This document shows positions 22,826-31,410 of a stretch of DNA of 64,000 nt, piece by piece. The notes under the pieces were generated by a model. It saw nothing but the letters and a program-made list of their open reading frames with translations. It was not told the origin of the DNA and made no database searches. The translations under genes were made by a program, and so were the position numbers. This DNA comes from Winogradskyella thalassocola (GTDB lineage: Bacteria > Bacteroidota > Bacteroidia > Flavobacteriales > Flavobacteriaceae): contig NZ_FNCZ01000004.1 in assembly GCF_900099995.1 (NCBI RefSeq), positions 1 to 64,000 on the forward strand, written 5' to 3'. The first letter of the stretch is position 1. The number at the start of each line of letters is the position of its first letter.

Positions 22826-24058
22826 ATGACAGCACAAACCTTATTCTACATCATCATAGCCATCATTATCATCAATTTTATAATTGATAAAGCCCTTGAT
22901 GCTATAAATGCAAAACATTATAATGACCCTATTCCAGAAGCATTAAACGATGTTTATGATACAACGGAATACAAAAAATCACAAGCTTACAAAACCGTGA
23001 ATTATAAATTCGGACTTGGAACGTCCTTGTTTTCGTTTGCCTTAACTTTAGGATTTTTACTTCTAGATGGCTTTGAATACGTTGATAACATCGCCCGAAG
23101 TTATTCAAACAATCCAATAATCATCGCTTTAATTTTCTTCGGTATCATCATGATAGCGAGCGATATTATTACGACACCATTTGGCTACTATAAAACCTTT
23201 GTGATTGAAGAAAAATTCGGATTTAACAAAACCACCAAGAAACTATTCATCTTAGACAAATTGAAAGGTTTAGTTATGATGGTACTTTTAGGCGGTGGTC
23301 TCATTGCTCTTATTGTTTGGTTTTATCAGGTTACAGGAAATCAATTTTGGTTATATGCTTGGGGAATTGTAACTGTATTCACCGTGTTTATGAATATGTT
23401 TTATTCTAAACTTATTGTACCTTTATTTAACAAACAAACGCCATTAGAAGACGGCGAATTGAGAACTAAAATTTCAACGTATGCGGAATCCGTTAGTTTT
23501 AATCTCGAAAAGATCTTCATCATAGATGGTTCAAAACGAAGCACCAAAGCCAATGCCTATTTTTCGGGCTTTGGCAGTGAAAAACGTGTCACACTTTACG
23601 ATACTTTAGTCAACGATTTAGACGATGAAGAAATCGTGGCTGTTTTAGCACACGAAGTGGGGCATTATAAAAAGAAACACATCATTTTCAATTTAGTGAC
23701 CTCTATTCTACTTACAGGACTAACGCTTTTTATTTTATCTATCTTTATTTCAAATCCATTATTATCTAATGCCATAGGTGTTGAAATTCCGAGTTTTCAT
23801 GTTGGTCTGATTGCTTTTGGATTACTCTACTCACCTATTTCAGAAATTACAGGTTTAATAATGAATTACGTTTCACGCGTTTTTGAATACCAAGCAGATG
23901 ATTACGCCAAAAACACTTATAAACCCGAACCATTAATTACATCATTAAAGAAATTATCTAAAAACAGCTTGAGTAATTTAACACCACATAAAGCCTATGT
24001 ATTTATGCATTATTCTCATCCTACACTTTTAGAGCGTATTAAGAATCTAAAAAAATAA
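22826..24058 (+). CDS. M48 family metalloprotease (Ste24/CAAX protease 1-like)
   Basis: From the ATG at 22826 the protein has 410 residues; the open frame reaches 22787, but those codons precede the first membrane segment awkwardly. There are about six to seven membrane segments. The zinc site is HEVGH (276-280) with the third ligand Glu354 in FEYQADDYA. The N-terminal FIIDKALDAINAKHY and RVFEYQADDYA blocks are typical of the Ste24p/FACE-1 branch. A role in membrane protein quality control is likely; bacterial members have no prenylated substrates known to me. A short copy of its last codons lies at 24592. Confidence 0.93.
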   Translation: MTAQTLFYIIIAIIIINFIIDKALDAINAKHYNDPIPEALNDVYDTTEYKKSQAYKTVNYKFGLGTSLFSFALTLGFLLLDGFEYVDNIARSYSNNPIIIALIFFGIIMIASDIITTPFGYYKTFVIEEKFGFNKTTKKLFILDKLKGLVMMVLLGGGLIALIVWFYQVTGNQFWLYAWGIVTVFTVFMNMFYSKLIVPLFNKQTPLEDGELRTKISTYAESVSFNLEKIFIIDGSKRSTKANAYFSGFGSEKRVTLYDTLVNDLDDEEIVAVLAHEVGHYKKKHIIFNLVTSILLTGLTLFILSIFISNPLLSNAIGVEIPSFHVGLIAFGLLYSPISEITGLIMNYVSRVFEYQADDYAKNTYKPEPLITSLKKLSKNSLSNLTPHKAYVFMHYSHPTLLERIKNLKK

Positions 24059-24107
24059 AAGCGCTTTTAATTATATAACCGAACATCGTTAATAAATCTC
24101 ATCAACC

Positions 24108-24557
24108 TTGAGCGACTCCAATACAGAAGACCAGTATATAAACACAAATACTATTGAAGCACCCGAATCAGACTACTTGTTTATTCAGCCTTCACAAATT
24201 AAACATGCTGGTAAAGGTTTATTTACGGCAATAGACATTTATGAAGATGAAATCATTTCGTCGTTTAAAGGCGAAATTATCGATAACAAAGAAGCGGCAC
24301 TAAGAGTCGAACAACACCAAGACAGGTACTTTATTAATTTGCTAGATGGTACTATTATGGATAGTATGCATACCGATTGCTACGCCAAATATGCGAATGA
24401 TGCAGAAGGCTTATCGCAAAGTAATTTTAAAAACAATGCTGCAATTACTTTAGACGACGATAATAATGTCTGTATTAAAGCTATAAAAAACATAGAGTAT
24501 GGAGACGAAGTGTTTTGCAGTTATGGCAAATCCTATTGGAAAAAACATGGCGAATAA
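24108..24557 (+). CDS. small SET domain protein
   Basis: The 149-residue protein starts at TTG 24108; no earlier ATG exists in frame and internal Mets fall inside the domain. It is a near-minimal SET fold: GKGLFTAIDIYEDEII, the NF(K)NNAAI motif that shapes the S-adenosylmethionine pocket (usually NHS/NHD) and EYGDEVFCSYGKSYW at the C-terminus with the catalytic-type Tyr. Protein-lysine methylation is the usual activity of the fold; the bacterial target is unknown. No pre-SET or post-SET cysteines are present. Confidence 0.85.
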   Translation: MSDSNTEDQYINTNTIEAPESDYLFIQPSQIKHAGKGLFTAIDIYEDEIISSFKGEIIDNKEAALRVEQHQDRYFINLLDGTIMDSMHTDCYAKYANDAEGLSQSNFKNNAAITLDDDNNVCIKAIKNIEYGDEVFCSYGKSYWKKHGE

Positions 24558-24591
24558 CATTTACTGATATCCAATAATTATCAATAATAGG

Positions 24592-24633
24592 CATCTCACA
24601 CTTTTAGAACGTATTAAGATTTTAAGGCTGTAA
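24592..24633 (+). pseudogene. short decayed copy of the M48 gene 3' end
   Basis: CATCTCACACTTTTAGAACG and the following bases match the last 40 bases of the protease gene (24018-24058, CATCCTACACTTTTAGAGCG) with a few changes. The SET gene lies between the two copies. Confidence 0.65.
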
Positions 24634-24671
24634 CTTCACATTATTATAACAGTAAAGACACCCAATTTTTA

Positions 24672-24679
24672 TAACTTTG
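24672..24679 (+). promoter_or_regulatory. -7 element of the SDR gene
   Basis: TAACTTTG is an exact TAnnTTTG match, 21 bases before the ATG at 24701. It makes the ORF-extending upstream start (24677) unlikely. Confidence 0.6.
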
Positions 24680-24700
24680 AATAAAAAGAAACATAATATA

Positions 24701-25420
24701 ATGACAGATTTAAAAAATAGAAAAGCAATAATTACAGGAGGCGGAAGAGGTTTAGGAAAAGCAACGGCTATAGCTTTTGCTAAAGAAGGCATTGATGTCG
24801 CTATTACTGGTAGAAATGAAGCCGTTTTAAAAGAAACCGTTTCAGAATTAAAAGGATTTGGTGTAAACGCTACTTATGCTGCATTTGATGTTAGCAACTA
24901 CGAGGAAGTACAAGTAAGCATTAAAACCTTAATTGAAACTTTAGGATCTATTGATATTTTGGTTAATAATGCTGGTATTGCTGCTTTTGGATCATTAAAC
25001 GATATGGAAGTGGATCAATGGAGTCAAATTATACAAACCAATGTTATGGGAATGTATTATGTCACCAAAGAAGTTTTACCACATTTAATTGCTAAAAATG
25101 AAGGTGATATTATTAATGTATCGTCCACTGCTGGATTAAGCGGTAATGCGACAACATCAGCATATTCAGCTTCAAAATTTGCAGTTATCGGAATGTCTCA
25201 ATCTTTAATGAAAGAAGTCCGTAAAAACAATATTAGAGTGTGTACTTTAACTCCAAGTACGATTGCTTCAGATATGTCTATAGAATTAGGTATTGCTAGC
25301 AAAGATTCTGAAGACAGCGTTTTACAACCCGAAGATTTTGCAGAATTAATTGTATCTGGTTTAAAATTACCACGACGCGCTATGATGGCAAATGCATCGT
25401 TATGGTCTACTAATCCGTAA
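24701..25420 (+). CDS. short-chain dehydrogenase/reductase (3-oxoacyl-ACP reductase-like)
   Basis: The 239-residue classical SDR has the cofactor loop TGGGRGLG (12-19), NNAGIAAFG, the catalytic Ser in VSSTAGL and YSASK (Tyr155, Lys159). The Arg in the first loop and the TGRNE segment after strand 2 fit an NADP(H) preference. The substrate is unknown; the closest well-known relatives are FabG-like and sepiapterin-reductase-like enzymes. The gene stands alone with its own promoter and a terminator at 25438. Confidence 0.9.
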   Translation: MTDLKNRKAIITGGGRGLGKATAIAFAKEGIDVAITGRNEAVLKETVSELKGFGVNATYAAFDVSNYEEVQVSIKTLIETLGSIDILVNNAGIAAFGSLNDMEVDQWSQIIQTNVMGMYYVTKEVLPHLIAKNEGDIINVSSTAGLSGNATTSAYSASKFAVIGMSQSLMKEVRKNNIRVCTLTPSTIASDMSIELGIASKDSEDSVLQPEDFAELIVSGLKLPRRAMMANASLWSTNP

Positions 25421-25437
25421 TTTTACTTTCAAAAATT

Positions 25438-25476
25438 AAATAACAAAACCTACATTAATTGTGGGTTTTGTTATTT
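25438..25476 (+). terminator. terminator after the SDR gene
   Basis: AATAACAAAACC pairs with GGGTTTTGTTATT (25463-25475) across a 10-base loop. Confidence 0.75.
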
Positions 25477-25616
25477 CTAAACTACTCGGAATTTTAGTAA
25501 TGCACACAAATATGAGACGTTTGATTATTTAAAATAAAAAGACGAACTTCATTGCATTATAAATCTTTTGGGTTTTCATTTTTCAGGAATTCCAATACAA
25601 AAAACAAAAAATCAGC

Positions 25617-26558
25617 ATGCCATCAGTTACTGTCGTAGGATCAGGGATTGTGGGGTTAACGTCCGCAATTATACTTCAAGAAAAAGGATTTGAAGTCACT
25701 ATAGTTGCAAAGGAATGTTTTGACAAAACATTATCTAGTAAAGTTGGAGCGATTTGGTTTCCATTCGAAATTGAACCTAAAGAAAAAGCCAATATATGGG
25801 CATCACTTGCTTATGAGCGTTATCAAAATGACATAGAACCTAAAAACGGAGTCACTTTTATTCCTTTTTTAACTGCTTACAACAACCACAGCAATAATGA
25901 CTGGACTCAAACATTACCTAAAGGGACTGTTAGAAAAGCGAAACCTTCAGAGCTTCCTAAAGGTATAAAAATGGCATTCATTTCCATAGTTCCGTTAGCA
26001 GAACCCCGTTTATATCTACCCTATTTATTTGAGAAATTTCTTAAAAACGGAGGCCATTTTGAAGAACGAGAAATTAAAGACATTAAAGAACTAGCAGCAC
26101 TAAATACTTTAGTTATTAATTGTACCGGACTAGGCGCAAAAAACCTATGTAACGATGAGGATTTACAACCGATGCGAGGTCAAATTTTACGTTGTAAAAA
26201 AATGAATACTCCTTCTTTTGCCGATTCCACAAAAAAAGGAGCTCTTAGCTATATTATTAATAGAAGTAACGACTGTGTGATTGGCGGAACAGATTATGAC
26301 AACGATTGGAATAGAAATGTAGAGGCCTCAGACACCACCCTAATTTTAAATCGACTTAAAGCTATTGGTTATAATGAGGCCCCGCCAGAAATACTAGAAG
26401 AGATTGTAGGCTTACGACCAAAAAGAAGTCCTGTTAGGTTTGAATTTGATGATAATTTCTCCAATATTTTCCATAATTATGGACATGGAGGCGCTGGTTT
26501 TACGGTAGCTTGGGGTTGCGCTATTGAACTTGCAGAACTACTTACTGAGAAGAAATAA
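25617..26558 (+). CDS. FAD-dependent D-amino-acid oxidase-like protein
   Basis: The 313-residue DAO-fold protein has the FAD-binding VVGSGIVGLTSA (5-16), an AIWFPFE block as in eukaryotic-type D-amino-acid oxidases, NCTGLGAKNL, QPMRGQIL, CVIGGTDYDNDWN, GLRPKRSPVR (the Arg that holds the substrate carboxylate) and the C-terminal NYGHGGAGFTVAWGCA. The family oxidises D-amino acids to imino acids with release of H2O2, in the cytosol here since no signal peptide is seen. It stands alone; no racemase is next to it. Confidence 0.87.
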   Translation: MPSVTVVGSGIVGLTSAIILQEKGFEVTIVAKECFDKTLSSKVGAIWFPFEIEPKEKANIWASLAYERYQNDIEPKNGVTFIPFLTAYNNHSNNDWTQTLPKGTVRKAKPSELPKGIKMAFISIVPLAEPRLYLPYLFEKFLKNGGHFEEREIKDIKELAALNTLVINCTGLGAKNLCNDEDLQPMRGQILRCKKMNTPSFADSTKKGALSYIINRSNDCVIGGTDYDNDWNRNVEASDTTLILNRLKAIGYNEAPPEILEEIVGLRPKRSPVRFEFDDNFSNIFHNYGHGGAGFTVAWGCAIELAELLTEKK

Positions 26559-26695
26559 TAAAAAGGAAAGTCAACATTCTAAACCCATAACTTTCACTAA
26601 TTACCATTACAAACCATTATTTATATCTGAAAATTTCTAAAATTTCCTATTAAAAAAATAGTGCTCATTTACAATGGTTTTACTACTTTAGTTCT

Positions 26696-28903
26696 ATGAC
26701 TGAGGAAGCTATAGAAAAAGAAAATAAAGCCATCGCCAAAGCTTACAAGGAATTACTAAAAGTAAGCTATCAGACTTTAAGCACAGACGATAAGAAATTA
26801 ATTCGTCATGCTTTTGAAGTTGCTGTGGATGCACATAAAGATCAACGACGTAAATCTGGCGAAGCCTATATTTTTCACCCGATTGCAGTAGCTAGAATTG
26901 TGGCGCAAGAAATAGGTATGGATGCTACATCTATTGCTGCAGCGCTACTTCATGATGTTGTTGAGGACAATCCCGATTACACTATTGATGATATTGAGCA
27001 GTTATTTGGAGAAACAGTTGCAAGAATTGTAGATGGACTCACCAAAATCTCTTCGCTAAAAAAAGACATGGATGTGTCCTTACAAGCAGAGAACTTTAGA
27101 AAAATGCTACTTACCCTAAATGATGACGTTAGAGTTATCATTATAAAAATAGCAGACCGTTTGCATAATATGCAGACTATGGACTCCATGCGCGCAGACA
27201 AGCAAGTTAAAATTGCCTCTGAAACCTTATACATCTACGCTCCATTAGCTCATAGAATTGGACTTTACAATATTAAGACAGAACTTGAAGATTTAGGACT
27301 AAAATATACCGAACCAGAAGTTTACAGCGATATTCTCGCAAAAATACAAGATAGCAAAGAAGATCAAGATGCTTATATCAAAGCCTTTTCTAAAGTGATT
27401 GAAGACTCACTTAATACTGAAGGTTTAAACTACGAAATTAAAGGTCGTCCAAAATCTATTTTTAGTATTCGTAGAAAAATGGTAAAACAAGGGGTTTCTT
27501 TTGATGAAGTCTATGATAAGTTTGCCGTTCGAATTGTATACAAATCAGATTTAGCTAACGAGAAATTCTTAGCTTGGAAAATATATTCTATCGTAACTGA
27601 TCATTTTACACCTAATCCTATTCGACTTCGGGATTGGATTTCCTCTCCTAAATCCACAGGATACGAAGCCCTTCACATTACAGTTGTTGGTCCAAAAAGT
27701 CGTTGGGTAGAAGTTCAGATCCGTAGTCAACGCATGAATGAAATTGCAGAAAAAGGGTATGCGGCCCATTACAAATACAAAAATGCAGATGCTAAAGAAG
27801 ACAATCTCGATTTGTGGATTAACCGTTTACAAGAAGCCTTAGAAAATCACGAAGCAGATGCCGTAGATTTTGTAGAACAGTTTAAACTCAATTTATATTC
27901 TAAAGAGATTTTTGTCTTTTCACCTAAAGGAGATTTAAAATCGCTTCCTAAAGGAGCTACTCCACTCGACTTTGCGTTTAGCATCCATACAGAAGTGGGC
28001 ATGAGAACACGAGGAGCTAAAGTCAATGGTAAGTTAATGCCTTTGAGTCATGTGTTACAAAGTGGTGATCGTGTAGAAATTATGACGTCTGAGAATGCTA
28101 AACCTAATGCGAACTGGTTAGATTATGCCACAACAGCAAGAGCTCGTAGTAAAATAAAATCGGCATTAAACGAAGACACTAAACTAATAGCAGAAGAAGG
28201 AAAAGAGATTTTAAGACGAAAATTAAAGCAACTTAAAATTACTCTGAATGAAAATTCTATTAATGAATTGGTGAGTTATTTTAAACTGAACACCTCTTTA
28301 GATTTATTCTATCGTGTTGGTATTGGTAGTATCGATAACACAAAATTAAAAGCCTTTGCATCATCGCGTAGCAATGCTTTTATGAGTTATTTTAAAAACA
28401 AGATTTATAAACCATCTGTTTCAAAAGATATACATAAAGAAGAGATTACTTCTAAATATGACATGTTGGTTTTTGGCAAAGAAGAAGAAAAACTCAACTA
28501 TACGCTAGCTAATTGCTGTAATCCTATTCCTGGAGATAAAGTTTTTGGCTTCTTAACAATTAACGATGGCTTAAAAGTCCACAAAACAAACTGTCCTAAT
28601 GCAGTAAGCTTGCAATCTAACTACGCATATAGAATTATGCAAGCCAAATGGATAGATTCGTCACAACAAGTGTATACCTCTCAGATCATTTTATCTGGTA
28701 TAGATAATTTAGGACTTGTAAACGACATCACTAAACTCATTTCTGGTAATATGCATGTTAACATGAAGAGTATTAGTTTTTCTAGTGATGATGGTGTATT
28801 TACTGGCAAAATAACGGTTCAGGTTAAAAATCAAGCCATGCTTAAAAAACTCATCGATAAGCTTAAACAAATTAATGGAATTGACAAAGTAACACGAGTA
28901 TAA
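26696..28903 (+). CDS. bifunctional (p)ppGpp synthase/hydrolase, RelA/SpoT (Rsh)
   Basis: The 735-residue protein has all domains of a long RSH: a HD hydrolase (about 35-190) with His61 and His86-Asp87 intact, so hydrolysis should work; a synthetase domain (about 240-350; FDEVYDKFAVRIVY, SSPKSTGYEALH, EVQIRSQRMNEIAEKGYAAH); a TGS domain (about 400-460) and a C-terminal ACT domain (about 660-735). It controls the alarmone level in the stringent response. It is probably the main long RSH of the cell. A TACTTTAG box lies 4 bases before the ATG. Confidence 0.95.
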   Translation: MTEEAIEKENKAIAKAYKELLKVSYQTLSTDDKKLIRHAFEVAVDAHKDQRRKSGEAYIFHPIAVARIVAQEIGMDATSIAAALLHDVVEDNPDYTIDDIEQLFGETVARIVDGLTKISSLKKDMDVSLQAENFRKMLLTLNDDVRVIIIKIADRLHNMQTMDSMRADKQVKIASETLYIYAPLAHRIGLYNIKTELEDLGLKYTEPEVYSDILAKIQDSKEDQDAYIKAFSKVIEDSLNTEGLNYEIKGRPKSIFSIRRKMVKQGVSFDEVYDKFAVRIVYKSDLANEKFLAWKIYSIVTDHFTPNPIRLRDWISSPKSTGYEALHITVVGPKSRWVEVQIRSQRMNEIAEKGYAAHYKYKNADAKEDNLDLWINRLQEALENHEADAVDFVEQFKLNLYSKEIFVFSPKGDLKSLPKGATPLDFAFSIHTEVGMRTRGAKVNGKLMPLSHVLQSGDRVEIMTSENAKPNANWLDYATTARARSKIKSALNEDTKLIAEEGKEILRRKLKQLKITLNENSINELVSYFKLNTSLDLFYRVGIGSIDNTKLKAFASSRSNAFMSYFKNKIYKPSVSKDIHKEEITSKYDMLVFGKEEEKLNYTLANCCNPIPGDKVFGFLTINDGLKVHKTNCPNAVSLQSNYAYRIMQAKWIDSSQQVYTSQIILSGIDNLGLVNDITKLISGNMHVNMKSISFSSDDGVFTGKITVQVKNQAMLKKLIDKLKQINGIDKVTRV

Positions 28904-28987
28904 AGGTTATTAACTATTATTCGAAACTTGTTCATTTCTTTCGCTTTTAATCGCCAATTTTATAATTCATATCCTATAAAATTTGCT

Positions 28988-28995
28988 TAAATTTG
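28988..28995 (+). promoter_or_regulatory. -7 element of the fur-like/purA unit
   Basis: TAAATTTG, an exact TAnnTTTG match, 10 bases before the ATG at 29006. Confidence 0.5.
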
Positions 28996-29005
28996 CTGCT
29001 TAATT

Positions 29006-29458
29006 ATGAATGCAACCACAGAAGAAAGTAACCAGGAAATTGTAAAACGTGTATTTACACAATTCCTTGAAGATAAAGGTCATAGAAAAACACCTGAGCG
29101 CTACGCTATACTTCAAGAAATTTATGATAACAAAGAACATTTTGATATTGAATCTTTATATATCAAAATGAAAAACAAAAATTATCGTGTAAGTAGAGCG
29201 ACGCTTTATAATACAATTGAATTACTATTAGAATGTGCTTTGGTCCGTAAGCATCAATTTGGGCAAAGTCAGGCACATTACGAAAAATCGTATTTTGATA
29301 AAAATCACGATCATGTAATTCTCACAGATACTGGAGAAGTCATAGAGTTTTGTGACCCACGCATTCAATCCATCAAAAAAACCATTGAAGAGGTTTTTGA
29401 TATTCAGATAACTAATCATTCACTATATTTTTACGGTAACCGTAAAAAAGACGACTAA
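29006..29458 (+). CDS. Fur family transcriptional regulator
   Basis: The 150-residue protein has the winged helix (about 20-95; [34 protein letters not shown]) and the dimer/metal domain with [11 protein letters not shown]. It lacks the CxxC zinc pairs found in many Fur proteins (only one Cys, in EFCDPR), so its structural metal site differs. Whether it senses iron, zinc or peroxide cannot be told. It lies 12 bases before purA and shares its promoter, an arrangement seen in other Flavobacteriaceae. Confidence 0.9.
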   Translation: MNATTEESNQEIVKRVFTQFLEDKGHRKTPERYAILQEIYDNKEHFDIESLYIKMKNKNYRVSRATLYNTIELLLECALVRKHQFGQSQAHYEKSYFDKNHDHVILTDTGEVIEFCDPRIQSIKKTIEEVFDIQITNHSLYFYGNRKKDD

Positions 29459-29470
29459 CTCAATTTTAAA

Positions 29471-30751
29471 ATGGCAGTAGATTTACTACTTGGATTACAA
29501 TGGGGAGATGAAGGCAAAGGAAAAATTGTCGATGTATTTACCTCTAACTACGATATTATTGCACGCTTTCAAGGTGGCCCAAATGCAGGTCATACCTTAG
29601 TATTTAACGGCAAGAAACATGTATTGCATACAATTCCATCAGGTATTTTTCACGAGAATAAGGTGAACCTTGTTGGTAATGGTGTTGTTATCGATCCTGT
29701 TATTTTCAAGAAAGAACTCGATAAGTTAGAAGAGCAGAATGTTGATTATAAAAAATCACTTTGTATTTCGCGCAAGGCACATATTATTTTACCTACGCAT
29801 CGCTTATTAGATGCAGCAAGTGAAGCTTCTAAAGGTAAAGCAAAAATAGGGTCTACATTAAAAGGTATTGGTCCAACTTATATGGATAAAACCGGTAGAA
29901 ACGGAATTAGAGTTGGTGATATTGAATTAGCCGATTGGAAAGACAAATACAGAGCTTTAGCAGATAAGCACGAAGCAATGATTGAATTTCACAACGTAGA
30001 TATTCAATATGATTTAAAAGAACTAGAAGCTGATTTCTTTGAAGCTATCGAAACTTTAAAATCTTTAAAATTTATTGATTCTGAAGAATACATTTATCAA
30101 GCACAACAATCTGGTAAATCTATTTTAGCTGAAGGTGCACAAGGGTCTTTATTAGATATTGATTTCGGAACGTATCCTTTTGTAACATCTTCTAATACCA
30201 CTGCAGCAGGTGCTTGTACAGGTTTAGGAGTTGCTCCAAACCAAATTGGAGAAGTATTCGGTATTTTTAAAGCTTATACTACTCGTGTTGGTTCTGGACC
30301 ATTCCCAACTGAATTATTTGATGAAGATGGTGAAACTATGGGTCGCGTTGGTAACGAATTCGGTGCAACAACCGGAAGATCTAGACGTTGTGGCTGGTTA
30401 GATTTAGTAGCTTTACGCTATGCTTGCCAAGTTAATGGAGTTACACAATTAATTATGATGAAAGGTGATGTGCTTTCAGGATTTAAAACCCTAAAAGTAT
30501 GTACAGCTTACAAATATAAAGGTGAAACCATTACACATTTACCATATAATATTGAGGCAGAAAACGTCACTCCTATTTATACAGAAATAAAAGGTTGGGC
30601 TGCAGATTTAACAGGAATGACTGAAGCATCACAACTTCCAGAAAATTTAAATGGTTATGTTGAATTCTTAGAGAAAGAATTAAATATTCCTATTACAATT
30701 GTTTCTGTAGGTCCTGATCGTAAACAGACAATTATTCGCAAGACGGTATAA
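29471..30751 (+). CDS. purA: adenylosuccinate synthase
   Basis: The 426-residue protein joins IMP and aspartate with GTP in AMP synthesis. It has LGLQWGDEGKGKIVD (Asp13 catalytic), GGPNAGHT (His41 catalytic), the IMP loop STLKGIGPTYMDKTGRNG, the switch region EGAQGSLLDIDFGTYPFVTSSNTTAAG and the aspartate loop TTGRSRRCGW. Length and motifs are canonical. It is cytosolic and forms a unit with the Fur-type gene upstream and the beta-barrel gene 4 bases downstream. Confidence 0.98.
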   Translation: MAVDLLLGLQWGDEGKGKIVDVFTSNYDIIARFQGGPNAGHTLVFNGKKHVLHTIPSGIFHENKVNLVGNGVVIDPVIFKKELDKLEEQNVDYKKSLCISRKAHIILPTHRLLDAASEASKGKAKIGSTLKGIGPTYMDKTGRNGIRVGDIELADWKDKYRALADKHEAMIEFHNVDIQYDLKELEADFFEAIETLKSLKFIDSEEYIYQAQQSGKSILAEGAQGSLLDIDFGTYPFVTSSNTTAAGACTGLGVAPNQIGEVFGIFKAYTTRVGSGPFPTELFDEDGETMGRVGNEFGATTGRSRRCGWLDLVALRYACQVNGVTQLIMMKGDVLSGFKTLKVCTAYKYKGETITHLPYNIEAENVTPIYTEIKGWAADLTGMTEASQLPENLNGYVEFLEKELNIPITIVSVGPDRKQTIIRKTV

Positions 30752-30755
30752 TTGT

Positions 30756-31337
30756 ATGTTTCGAAAAATTGCGCTTTTCATAATTGGTCTTGTTTCAATT
30801 GTAGGTTATTCTCAAGATTCAAAACTCAATGTTGAACTGAGCTACCCTATAGTTGTGGATGATAATTTTGTTGGCAGAAACTATAATGGCATTGTTGATT
30901 TAGGACTCAAGTATCGGTTTTTAGCATTGAATGCCATCCATATTGGAGGTTCATTTCATGTAGGTTATTTAAAAAATTCTAAAACAGAACGCGTTCAACC
31001 AATTGATGTGAATCTATTCACAATTCAACCAAGAATTTTTGCTGAATTACACATACCTAGCCTTCCGAAGTTTTATCCTTCTGTAGGCTTAGGCTATAGT
31101 GTATTTGTTTTTAAACCAGTTAACAATCAACCTTCATTAAACCCAAATACAACTTATGAAAGTGAGAATGAATCTGGTTTTAATATCAATTTAGGAATAG
31201 CTTACGACATATCGCGTAAAGTACTCATTCAAATTCAATACGACTTTGTAAAATTCGGTATCGACAATGACGTTCCGGATATCACTTACAACTCAAATAT
31301 CAATATTCTAAAAATTGGCTTAGGTTATAGACTTTAA
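30756..31337 (+). CDS. outer-membrane beta-barrel protein
   Basis: The 193-residue protein has a signal peptide (MFRKIALFIIGLVSIVGYSQ) and alternating hydrophobic strands ending in INILKIGLGYRL, a C-terminal aromatic/leucine strand typical of small outer-membrane barrels (OmpA-like or porin-like, eight strands by size). No ligand or function can be assigned. It starts 4 bases after purA and is probably co-transcribed. Confidence 0.75.
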   Translation: MFRKIALFIIGLVSIVGYSQDSKLNVELSYPIVVDDNFVGRNYNGIVDLGLKYRFLALNAIHIGGSFHVGYLKNSKTERVQPIDVNLFTIQPRIFAELHIPSLPKFYPSVGLGYSVFVFKPVNNQPSLNPNTTYESENESGFNINLGIAYDISRKVLIQIQYDFVKFGIDNDVPDITYNSNINILKIGLGYRL

Positions 31338-31410
31338 ATTAATTATCTGTTAAAAAAAACGTTAACACACACTAAAGCAAATCTAATAAGTGTTATTTTG
31401 TAAAAAATAT

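Noticed and set aside
29006..29458. Peroxide regulator (PerR) call for the Fur-type protein.
   Set aside because: The diagnostic metal ligands cannot be assigned by eye and the CxxC zinc site is missing; only family level is safe.
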